Shown here one piece after another: positions 53,677 through 64,000 of a DNA stretch of 64,000 nucleotides (the first letter of the stretch is position 1; every line of letters begins with the position of its first letter). The stretch is from NCBI RefSeq assembly GCF_014805685.1, contig NC_060906.1, positions 8,472,846 to 8,536,845 of the forward strand. The letters run 5' to 3'. Position numbers and translations under genes: made by a program. The notes beneath the pieces were generated by a model. The model was not told where the DNA came from. It did no database searches and was given only the letters and a program-made list of their open reading frames with translations. The DNA is from Silurus meridionalis (taxonomy: Eukaryota > Chordata > Actinopteri > Siluriformes > Siluridae).

Positions 53677-55927
53677 TCAGTCTGCCAAGCCCAGCTCTTT
53701 GCGTGTAAGTTCCACGATCGCTTTGTCCTTCAGAGCTTCGGGTGAAGCGCATCTCGGCTCCGACTGCACCGCCACGTTATTGAGCCTCTTCCACAGGTAC
53801 TCTATTTTAGCGTCGCAGTGCCACGGGTTAAAGGTCAACTCCACCACGCTGATCCCCAATCCCAGGGTGCCAGGTGACAGGAATGTGAGCTGGTTCTCTG
53901 AGAGGTCCAGGTACTGCAGCCGGTCAAGGCCGTGGAAGACCATGGCTGGGAGAGACTGCAGCTTGTTCTTCTGAAGGAACAAGTGAGTCAGGCTCGAGTT
54001 GTGACCGAATGCCTTGGTGTCCAGCGACTGGAGTTTGTTCTCTTCCAGGTGAAGTCTCTCTAGAGCATGGAGGGAGTGGAAGGTCTCAGATGGAATGGAC
54101 TCTAACAGGTTCTGAGAGAGGTGCAGAGTTTCTAGGCGGTTCAGCCTCTGGAGCAGAGCTGAGGGGATTTTCTTCAGCTTGTTACCTGACAGGTCGAGCC
54201 ATGTGAGATTGCTGTTGGTAGGAAGCACGTCAGCATCGACGCTACTGAGACGGTTGTCTTTGAGGACCAGGTTGAGGAGTGGGGCGTGATAAAACACCCG
54301 AGCGGGCAACTCTTGTAGCTGGTTACCTTCAAGTAAAAAAAACACATGAAAATTTACATAAATATTAACAATAACTATGTACTTCAGCACACAGAGCGTC
54401 CATGTTAATAAAATATATAAACAAATATTTTAGTGGATCATTTTAACAAATACGTTTACATTTATGAGTGAAAATCTCCAGCAAAGCCCTTCACACACAT
54501 CCATTAAACTCCAGTAAAGTTCAATTCAATTTAAGTTTTTTCTATAGCACTTTTCACAATGGACATTGTCTCAAAGCAGCTTTACAGAATGTAAGAATGA
54601 AAGAACAAAAATGTTATTATAATTGAATTGTGTGTATTTATCATCAAAACGCAAGACCAAGGCGACTGTGGCCAGGAAAGAATCTTAGATGGTATGAGAA
54701 ACCTTGAGAGGAAGCAGACTCAGAAGGGAACCCATCCTCATTGGGTTACACCAAGAGTGTGATTATAAATCATTAAAACATTAAAAACACCAGAGAGTGA
54801 GAAATATCATGAGCACTGGAGCCTCTTCTACAGCAGATACTGATGAATACACTATGATTGGACAAGAGGATTTTAATGTGACACAAATTTTATTAGCATG
54901 CGATTTATGCATTTGTTTGAGCATTTCTAATAAAAATATAAGTAAATAAACATTAAAGAGGCCAAATTAAAACCATAATTTTAAACTTAACAGTAGTAAA
55001 ACTGAATTACTCCTTGTGGGCACAAAAAAAATCTATCTATAGTAGTTTTTCTATGTGTATTGAAGCTTCTATAATCTATTTCAACACAGGTTTAGAGCTT
55101 GGGTGGTATCCTTGACAACACTCACACAATCACAATCTTTTACAACACATATTACCAAGATCACCCAGACATCTTACTATCACACGCGTAATATAAATCA
55201 CCTCCACCCGGCTCTCCCAATGAGGAAAACTGCTATTATGGTTAATGCTCTTGTCACCTCACGCATAGACTGTTGCAATGCAATTTTCTTGGTATTTCTC
55301 ATAAACTCTTACACAAGTTACAGTTGGTGCAGAACTCAGGTGCACGAATACTCACTCCTTCAATGGACCACGTATCTCCTGTTCTTCAACAGAATAAAAA
55401 TTAAAAGAAATATATGAAACATATTCTGGGTTGTTTAAAACATTTTTGTTTACTCCATAATTCCATGTGTTCTTACATAGTTTTGAAAACCCATTGAATA
55501 AGATGGGAGTCCAAACTTTTGATTGGTACTATAAATACACATCCATACACATACTTGTACATACACACACACACACACACACACACGCACCTGTTAGGTC
55601 TACGGTATGCAGGTGATTGAGACCGGTAAACAGGTTCTCCGGTAAGCTGCTGAGTCTGTTCCCTGGTAGGTGGAGCTCTTGAAGAAGTGGTGTGGCTCCC
55701 AGGTCATGGGCAGAGATGCTGCTGAGGTTTGTGAACTGGATGGTTAGGGAGGTGGTGCTGGCCGGGAGACCAGCGGCTGGGTAACTGGACAGCTCCGCGT
55801 CTGGACACACAGCCTCGATGGACTCAATGCCGAAGTGGCATGTGCAGCGCACTGGGCAGGAGAGGGCGCCATAGACACGGAACCAGACAACCAGCCCAAG
55901 CACAATGAGACCTCGAGAACGATCCAT
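53677..55927 (-). CDS. lrg1: Leucine-rich alpha-2-glycoprotein-like secreted LRR protein (2 coding exons, 328 aa)
   Basis: Exons on the minus strand are 55927-55591 and 54326-53677; the donor is G|GTGCGT and the acceptor TTGAAG|GT, restoring a Gly codon (DLTG-NQL). The protein starts with a hydrophobic signal peptide (about residues 1-21), then an LRRNT cysteine cap (CPVRCTC...C). About eight typical 24-residue leucine-rich repeats follow (such as LQELHLPGNRLSSLPENLF and LTWLDLSGNKLKKIP), then an LRRCT cap (NPWHCDAKIEYLW...RC). The block IQFTNLSSISAHDL-LQELHL matches the start of the human LRG1 repeats closely, and total length (328 against 347) fits. LRG1 is a secreted acute-phase glycoprotein that modulates TGF-beta signalling in mammals. 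A splice-acceptor-like CCTTTAG abuts the ATG, so an upstream untranslated exon is likely. CPN2 or another LRR paralogue is the alternative. The intron is filled by LINE debris. Confidence 0.85.
54511..54860 (-). repeat. Dispersed fish repeat in the lrg1-like intron
   Basis: Same family as 41216-41870: TTGTCTCAAAGCAGCTTTACAGAAT, GACTGTGGCCAGGAAAGAATC and GAGAGGAAGCAGACTCAGAAGG occur in the same order. Confidence 0.65.
54990..55360 (+). mobile_element. LINE reverse transcriptase fragment in the lrg1-like intron
   Basis: The plus strand encodes the LINE RT-end sequence ITKITQTSYYHTRNINHL, then LPMRKTAIMVNALVTSRIDC, followed by frame breaks. Only a piece of the RT C-terminal region remains. Confidence 0.75.
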
Positions 55928-56540
55928 CTAAAGGACAGATATATACACAAACATACAAACACCAATCATCCCAGATCCCCAATAAATAGGCTTTAAAGTG
56001 CACTAATTATTATGAGGGTTACACAAAACATAGACATAATAAAAATATTATAGTGCAATAATATATGCACATATAATTAATTTTCTTCCCACATGAAACT
56101 ATACTGAGTATATTCAGGGTAAAACAGGATGAAATAACATTGAAAAACCAAGCCTTTACCTCTCACTGTGGTGTTTCTTTTTTAAACTCACTACAGTCTG
56201 AAAATCCGTCACTAAACAAATAATGTCAGGACCTCACGTCCAGTCCAGCATTCAGAGAATAAAGTTCGGATTAGACTAAGTAGTTGTATTACTGGCTGTC
56301 TATTTAATACAGGATTCAGATGATTATATCTCTTGTCATAAGTTTTAAACAAAAAGTAGGTTTTACGTACCGCGTGTGAAGGCTTCAGCAGATTCCTGAT
56401 CAATAAAAGTGAATCATTCATATGAGTTCTCTCTCTCTCTCTCTCTCTCTCTCTCCCCCTTACACACACATACACACACTGTTCCAGAACGTGGTGTACC
56501 TTGTACTTTACGGAACAGTCAGCCAATTTTGTCTCCATCT
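55928..56540. other. Upstream region of the lrg1-like gene
   Basis: On the minus strand a pyrimidine tract ending CCTTTAG abuts the coding ATG, suggesting an untranslated first exon somewhere here. A (TC)n tract lies at 56427-56455. I cannot place the promoter. Confidence 0.4.
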
Positions 56541-56559
56541 TCTAAATTCTACAAATATG

Positions 56560-58145
56560 CCTATACTATACAATACACTTTACTATACACTTAACTGTAC
56601 TATACAATATACTGCACTGTACTATAATATATGTACTATACTATATGTGCACTATACTGTTATATACAATACTATACACTGTATTGCACTACACTGCACT
56701 ATACTGTACTATATGCCATTATTTTATACATGAGACTGTACTTTACTCTTCTATACTGTGCTATACTATACTTTACACTACACTGTACTAAACTTTACAA
56801 TACACTGTACTATACTTTACAAAATACGGCACTATACTTTACACTATACTGCACTAAAGTGTAGTGTACAATACACTATAATGTGCTGCACTATACTATA
56901 AACTATACTGTACAATGCTGTACTATACTATAAATTATACTATATGGTACTGTACTATACTGTGCTATACTGTGCTGTTCTATATACTGTACTTTATAGT
57001 GTGATATACTATACACTGCACTATACTATACATTATACTCTACTATACTATACACTGCACCATACTATACATTATACTGTTCTATACTATACACTGCACT
57101 GTACTATACATTATACTCTACTATACTATACACTGCACCATACTATACATTATACTGTTCTATACTATACACTGCACTGTACTATACATTATACTCTACT
57201 ATACTATACACTGCATTATACTATACATTATACTGTTCTATACTATACACTGCACTATACTATACATTATATTGTACTATACTATACACTGCATCGTACT
57301 ATACATTATACTGTTCTGTACTATACACTGCACTGTACTATACATTATACTGTACTTTACTATACACTGTACTATACATTATACTGTACTATACTATATA
57401 CTGCACTGTACTATACATTATAGAGTTCTATTCTATACACTGCACTGTACTATACATTGTACTGTACTTTCCTGTACACTGCACTATACGTTACACTGTT
57501 TTATACTATACACTGCACTGTACTATACATTATATTGTTCCATACTATACACTGCACTGTACTATACATTATACTGTTCTATACTATACACTGCACTGTA
57601 CTGTACATTATACTGCAATGTACTATACCTTATAATGTACTATACCACACACTGTACCATACTATACACTACACTATACTGTGCTACACACTATACTGTA
57701 CTATATTGTACACCGTACTGTACTATACATTATACTGTACTGTACTGCACTGTACATTGCACTATGCATTATACTGTCCTACACTATACTGCATTATACT
57801 ATGCTATATTGTACAATACAATATACTGTACAATACTGTACTGTATTATACACCACTGTAATATACTGTACTATACAATATACTGTACATTACTGTACTG
57901 TATTATACACTATTGTACTATACATGACTGTATTATATAATATACTGTACAATACTGTACTGTATTATACACTACTGTAATATACTATACTGTACTATAC
58001 AATATACTGTACAATACTGTACTGTATTATACACTATACTGTAATACATTGAACTGTACAATACACTACACTGCAATGTACTATACATTACTGTACTATA
58101 CAATATACTGTACTATACTGTGCTGTACTATACGATATACTATAG
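56560..58145. repeat. Satellite array A (degenerate CTATACACTGCACTGTACTATACATT units)
   Basis: About 1.6 kb of alternating TACTATAC, ACTGCACT and ACATTATACTGT words. In the best-ordered part (about 57020-57600) the period is near 39 bases. It yields long tyrosine-, leucine- and cysteine-rich pseudo-ORFs, because TAG, TAA and TGA are rare in these words on the plus strand. Confidence 0.93.
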
Positions 58146-59402
58146 TGAATATGATTAAATAGCATATATAAATTAGAAAAACATGTAAACAAATTAGTTG
58201 TTAATTAAAAAAAAAAAGCTGTGACTTAAATTAATTGACGTTTGTCAACGTATAAAAATTAGATGAAATGTTAGTTTAGTTGGTGTGACGATATGGGAAG
58301 AGATCCATTCAGAATAAAAACCCTTCATGGCAGGCAGGTCAGATGCGCACATTTACACTGATCTACCTGCCACACATACACCTGCTGCATGCTGCTCAAA
58401 ACTTTCAAAATGTCAACATCCCGGAGAAAGAGAACAGCAGACATATGGATACATTTTAGATTTGCAGTTAAAGTAAACAAAATCGTTTTAGTCAGCACCT
58501 AAATATTTTTACACGTATTGGCGGCATACATTTTTTTCTCGAGACTAAATCGCTCACTGCTCCTAACTGAATAACTTTCTTGTAACTTTTTCGTAGCAAG
58601 AATCAATCTATATTTAATGTAAATAATAAATACTATGCTGTTTTATTTAAAATTTGCTTTAGTCAGTGTGTGCATTGCATGTGATTGAGTAAGAGGAGTG
58701 TGTGAGAGAAGAAATAATCATATTAACTTGTTTTCCCCATTATTCAACAGATACAAAAGACTCTAAATGGCAAAAATGAGTCAAAAGGTTCAAATAAACC
58801 TACTGCATTCCAACAGAAAATTGCAACAGCTTTTCTAAGTGAGTCAAAGTACAAAAGAGACTGTACAGATGAAAAAACAACAACAAGGAGGAGGCCTTGG
58901 ATGAATGCAAAATGGATAGAATGCACAGGACTACCAGTCACAACAACTGAAGCTGAGAACTTAACTGTTCTAATGATGGAGACCGTAGCTAAAAGTGTGA
59001 CTGTTCCAAAGAATAAAAAGCAAAAAAATAAAAATTATCTTATTATTAATTAATACTTGTCTCTGTAAGAGAAGAGTTTTTTTTAGTTGAATATGTCTGT
59101 ATTGCAATTTAAAACCTTAACAACATTCTTACTGTATAACAAACGTTTCTCCAGGAATATATAAGGTTTGGAAATTTTCGAGAAATTACAATTGAACGAA
59201 ACCTATTTGATTTTAGTCAAATTAATTTACTGAACTAGACTAAAGACTAAAATCTTACGGTATTTAGTTGACTAAAACTAGACAATAACTAAAACAATTC
59301 AGATGACTGAAATATAACTAAAATCTAAATGCTATTTTTGTCAAACGACTATAACTAAGATTATATCTTAGTATAATAAATTTGCTGTCAAAATGAACAC
59401 TG
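58146..59402 (+). mobile_element. hAT transposon remnant inserted in satellite DNA
   Basis: The right end reads GCTGTCAAAATGAACACTG, preceded by the TTTAGTTGACTAAAACTA wording of a very common fish hAT. The interior starts a BED-finger-like protein at about 58410 (MSTSRRKRTADIW) and has a later block near 58850-58970 (RPWMNAKWIECTGLPVTTTEAEN), all interrupted by stops. The 8 bases TACTATAG lie on both sides (58138-58145 and 59403-59410), which would fit a hAT duplication, but the flanks are low-complexity so this is weak. Confidence 0.65.
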
Positions 59403-61855
59403 TACTATAGAATATTATGTACTACACTGTACTGCACTATACACTACACTGTACTATAGAATATCGTGTACTACACTGTACTGTATTGTACACTACACTG
59501 TATTATAGAATATTGTGTACTACACTGTACTGTATTGTACACTACACTGTACTATAGAATATTATGTACTACACTGTACTGCACTATACACTACACTGTA
59601 CTATAGAATATTATGTACTAAACTGTACTGTACACTACACTGTATTATAGAATATTATGTACTACACTGTACTGCACTATACACTACACTGTACTATAGA
59701 ATATCGTGTACTACACTGTACTGTATTGTACACTACACTGTATTATAGAATATTGTGTACTACACTGTACTGTATTGTACACTACACTGTACTATAGAAT
59801 ATTATGTACTACACTGTACTGCACTATACACTACACTGTACTATAGAATATTATGTACTAAACTGTACTGTACACTACACTGTATTATAGAATATTATGT
59901 ACACTGTACTGCACTATACACTACACTGTACTATAGAATATTGTGTACTACACTGTACTGTATTGTACACTACACTGTACTATAGAATATTATGTACTAC
60001 ACTGTACTGCACTATACACTACACTGTACAATAGAATATTATGTACTAAACTGTACTGTACACTACACTGTATTATAGAATATTATGTACTACACTGTAC
60101 TGCACTATACACTACACTGTACTATAGAATATTGTGTACTACACTGTACTGTATTGTACACTACACTGTATTATAGAATATTGTGTACTACACTGTACTG
60201 TATTGTACACTACACTGTACTATAGAATATTATGTACTACACTGTACTGTACACTACACTGTACTATAGAATATTATGTACTAAACTGTACTGTACACTA
60301 CACTGTATTATAGAATATTATGTACTACACTGTACTGCACTATACACTACACTGTACTATAGAATATTGTGTACTACACTGTACTGTATTGTACACTACA
60401 CTGTACTATAGAATATTATGTACTACACTGTACTGCACTATACACTACACTGTACTATAGAATATTATGTACTAAACTGTACTGTACACTACACTGTATT
60501 ATAGAATATTATGTACTACACTGTACTGCACTATACACTACACTGTACTATAGAATATTGTACTACACTGTACTGTATTGTACACTACACTGTATTATAG
60601 AATATTGTGTACTACACTGTACTGTATTGTACACTACACTGTACTATAGAATATTATGTACTACACTGTACTGCACTATACACTACACTGTACTATAGAA
60701 TATTATGTACTAAACTGTACTGTACACTACACTGTATTATAGAATATTATGTACTACACTGTACTGCACTATACACTACACTGTACTATAGAATATTGTG
60801 TACTACACTGTACTGTATTGTACACTACACTGTACTATAGAATATTATGTACTACACTGTACTGCACTATACACTACACTGTACAATAGAATATTATGTA
60901 CTAAACTGTACTGTACACTACACTGTATTATAGAATATTATGTACTACACTGTACTGCACTATACACTACACTGTACTATAGAATATTGTGTACTACACT
61001 GTACTGTATTGTACACTACACTGTATTATAGAATATTGTGTACTACACTGTACTGTATTGTACACTACACTGTACTATAGAATATTATGTACTACACTGT
61101 ACTGCACTATACACTACACTGTACTATAGAATATTATGTACTAAACTGTACTGTACACTACACTGTATTATAGAATATTATGTACTACACTGTACTATAC
61201 ACTACACTGTACTATAGAATATTGTGTACTACACTGTACTGTATTGTACACTACACTGTACTATAGAATATTATGTACTACACTGTACTGCACTATACAC
61301 TACACTGTACAATAGAATATTATGTACTAAACTGTACTGTACACTACACTGTATTATAGAATATTATGTACTACACTGTACTGCACTATACACCACACTG
61401 TACTATAGAATATTATGTACTACACTGTACTGTACACTACACTGTATTATAGAATATTGTACTACACTGTACTGTATTGTACACTACACTGTACTATAGA
61501 ATATTATGTACTACACTGTACTGCACTATACACTACACTGTACTATAGAATATTATGTACTAAACTGTACTGTACACTACACTGTATTATAGAATATTAT
61601 GTACTACACTGTATTATAGAATATTATGTACTACACTGTACTGCACTATACACTACACTGTACTATAGAATATTATGTACTACACTGTACTGTACCGAAC
61701 ACTGTACTATATAATATTATGTACTACACTGTACTGCACTATACACCACACTGTACTATAGAATATTATGGGCTACACTGTACTGTACACTACACTGTAC
61801 TATAGAATATTGTGTACTACACTGTACTGTACACTACACTGCACTTATAGTAACT
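59403..61855. repeat. Satellite array B with nested higher-order repeats
   Basis: Monomers of 49 bases (TACTACACTGTACTGCACTA type, ending TATAGAATATTATG or ...TTGTG) alternate with 44-base variants (TACTAAACTG...). Blocks of four or five monomers recur at about 190-240 bases, and the whole pattern recurs at about 855 bases: equivalent positions 59515/60369/61224, 59755/60607 and 59943/60798 differ by 852-855. The stop-poor wording produces repeated pseudo-ORFs of 76-109 codons. No gene. Confidence 0.95.
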
Positions 61856-62579
61856 TTACTGTAACATACTGTAATATAAAGTACACTATACTGCACTATA
61901 ATACACTGTACTATCCAATATACTATTACTACTGTTTTATACTAAAGTATACTATACTTTATCATAATATATATTATACTGTACAGTACAGTACTATACT
62001 ATACTGCACTAAACTGTAGTATGCTATTGTACACTAAACAATAATGGCAAGCTAAAAAGCCTGCTGCGTTAAACTCCTACACATCATGCAGGTGAAATGA
62101 CCCTGAACCCCACGCTCACTCTGCTCCTATAAATCCTGCAGAGGCAATATAACACCCGGTCTCATTTAACAGAGTGCTCACGTCTTATGACAGCATGGTG
62201 GACTGAAAGAGGCGCTGATGACTCAGAAGAGGAAGGTCAGTGCTGAAGGCGGGTTTTGTTATGGGGTCTTATGCAAACCTGATGTTGAAATGAAATCCGG
62301 AACATCTGCATTGATGATAAGATATAATATGGCTGAGTGCACGTCGTTGGTGAGGATGGAGATGGAGTGTGGAGGTGTTAGTATATTAAATAGTATTTAT
62401 TAAACTTTAATTATAAGGAACATGTCTATCTATTAGATAGGTAGATTTCCTGTTTTTGGTTATGCACATTTCTACTTTTTATCACCAAATGATTATTTAG
62501 ATCATACCCCAGCTTCCGTGCTCATGCACGTGCCCTCTGAGGTGCCATTGCATCCATACCTGGGTAGCACGAGCGGTGT

Positions 62580-62619
<40 letters not shown>

Positions 62620-62734
62620 CTCGCACACTCCAGCGTCACGAGAAGATGAGCGCGCGCTGCTGACTGAAGGCGCAGTCGTTTCGAAGCTCTCCGGGTTTCC
62701 CCGTGGTTTGTTCCTCACGGGACCTGAGAACACA
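61856..62734. other. Intergenic region and slc10a4 upstream region
   Basis: Satellite words fade out by about 62040. No gene is seen up to the slc10a4 start. A (CA)n tract lies at 62582-62617, about 120 bases before the ATG, and GC content rises just before it. No TATA box is obvious. Confidence 0.5.
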
Positions 62735-63222
62735 ATGGAGAACTTCACCACCAGCAGCAGCAGCAGCAGCAGCAGTGACCCCTCCAGCGTAGCGCTTCTG
62801 AACTTCCCGGTGGACGCCCTGAACGTGTCCGAGATGCCGCACGTTGCCCTGGCGAGCTGGCGCGCGTCGGTGGAGCCGCCGGTGCCCGCGCGCTTGGTCG
62901 TAGCGTTCTGGGACTCGCCGCTGAGCCACGGCATGAACGTTTTCGTGGGCTTCACCCTGTGCTTCACCATGCTCGGGCTCGGCTGCACGGTGGATATCGC
63001 GCAGATGGGCGAGCACGTGCGCAGGCCGGTCGGGGTGCTGCTCGCGGCCGTCTGCCAGTTCGCCATCATGCCGCTGGTGGCCTTCCTGCTGGCGCTCGCC
63101 TTCTCTCTGGACGACGTGGCCGCCGTTGCTGTGCTGCTGTGCGGCTGTTGCCCCGGGGGCAACCTGTCTAACCTCATGACCTTACTGATCAACGGAGAGA
63201 TGAACCTTAGGTAGATAAGACT

Positions 63223-63281
<59 letters not shown>

Positions 63282-63859
63282 GCCCCAATATTCCACAAGT
63301 AATTTTTTTTTTATTATATTTTTCCTATTATTATTATTATTATTATTATTGTTATTCTTAATAACAATAATAATAATTCGTAATAGGGTGAAAAGTGAAT
63401 AACTCTTCTTTCCCCCCAATCTCCCGATTTTACTTTTGCAAGAAAAAAAAAAGCTGTTTTGCATGTCAATATTTATAAATTTGCCCTTGTTGTTGGAGCC
63501 CCCTGAGTCATTTCCCATTAGAAATGCCCAAACTAATAATTTCTGCTTCTAATACAGTAATTGCATAATAAAAAACAATAGTGGTGGTAGTGTGTCAGCC
63601 TTGTGTTGTGTGTAATGTGTGTGTATGTCGCTGTGTGTGTGTCGACAGTGTTGTAATGACCATCTCGTCCACGGTGCTGGCGCTGCTGCTCATGCCGGTG
63701 TGTTTGTGGCTGTACAGTCGGGCGTGGATTGACACGCCGGTGGTGCAGCTGCTGCCCCTGGGTGCTGTTACTCTCACTGTGTGCAGCACACTCATTCCCA
63801 TCGGACTCGGGGTCGCACTCAGGGCCCGGTACCCCCGCGCCGCCGACATCGTGCTCAAG
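62735..63859 (+). CDS. slc10a4: Sodium/bile acid cotransporter family member 4 (3' partial, first 2 exons)
   Basis: Exons 62735-63210 and 63649-63859, phase 2 then phase 0, give 229 codons before the window ends. The start ATG has A at -3 and G at +4. The upstream in-frame extension is just a translated (CA)n repeat and is rejected. The N-terminus is extracellular-like: N-glycosylation-type NFT, then a poly-Ser run (residues 6-13). Membrane segments follow: MNVFVGFTLCFTMLGLGCTV, VGVLLAAVCQFAIMPLVAFL, the conserved VLLCGCCPGGNLSNLMTLL, then VMTISSTVLALLLMPVCLW and LLPLGAVTLTVCSTLIPIGLG. These match human SLC10A4 closely. SLC10A4 is an orphan SLC10 protein of synaptic vesicles in cholinergic and monoaminergic neurons; whether it transports bile acids is doubtful. 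The neighbour slain2 supports the name. Confidence 0.93.
63222..63277. repeat. (CA)n at the start of slc10a4 intron 1
   Basis: About 27 CA units begin 12 bases after the exon 1 donor; a (TTA)n-type stretch follows at about 63327-63350. The intron is only 438 bases. Confidence 0.95.
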
Positions 63860-64000
63860 GTAACATCTGGCATTACACAGGCCATGTTCCAAGGTCCATC
63901 TACATCCACTATGTATTAATTCTAACCCCTTTTGGGGAACACTTTACATGGACCACAGATCCTTAGACTTGCCACATTCTCCTATTTCCAACACACCAGC

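Noticed and set aside
56422..62019. Many tyrosine/cysteine/leucine-rich ORFs of 76-222 codons
   Set aside because: They are translations of satellite DNA whose words rarely form stop codons; similar peptides appear in several frames with no start context, domain or splice signal.
62576..62734. Upstream in-frame extension of slc10a4 (His-Thr repeat start)
   Set aside because: It is a translated (CA)n microsatellite; the ATG at 62735 has a good context and fits the family N-terminus.

Overview
This looks like nuclear DNA of a bony fish. The genes are cut by many short introns with vertebrate-type splice sites. Dinucleotide microsatellites are dense, and Tc1/mariner, hAT and LINE fragments fill the introns and intergenic space. 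Several repeats are ones I associate with catfish and related (ostariophysan) genomes, but that placement is inference.

Layout. (1) 1-14.1 kb, + strand: anapc4 (anaphase-promoting complex subunit 4), missing its first ~77 codons off the left edge; 26 exons are visible, with 733 complete codons after a split first codon. (2) 14.4-36.2 kb, + strand: slain2, a microtubule plus-end protein, complete with 8 coding exons (577 aa), a CpG-rich promoter, two overlapping upstream ORFs and a 1.7-kb 3' UTR. A ninth, probably alternative, coding exon at 30401-30484 is proposed. (3) 36.2-53.6 kb: no host gene. It holds a nested pogo-like/Tc1 block ending in a telomeric-repeat patch, a LINE tail, a cluster of tRNA-like sequences, a defective endogenous retrovirus with near-identical LTRs (45264-50323), a 30-bp coding-length minisatellite and a TA-flanked MITE. 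(4) 53.7-55.9 kb, - strand: an LRG1-type secreted leucine-rich-repeat protein, two coding exons. (5) 56.5-61.9 kb: two satellite arrays made of CTGTACTATA-like words, separated by an hAT remnant; the second has higher-order periodicity near 855 bp. (6) 62.7 kb to the end, + strand: the first two exons of slc10a4, an orphan member of the bile-acid transporter family.

The genes do not form a pathway. slain2 and slc10a4 are close neighbours in human (chromosome 4p), which supports both names; anapc4 and the lrg1-like gene are extra neighbours here. I found no CRISPR, operon or other prokaryotic structure, and no clear new protein system. The most unusual signals are structural: three perfect snap-back inverted repeats inside introns (79, 27 and 22 bp arms), complementary (TG)n/(AC)n tracts bracketing slain2 exon 2, telomeric repeats at a broken transposon end, the tRNA-like array and the nested satellite.
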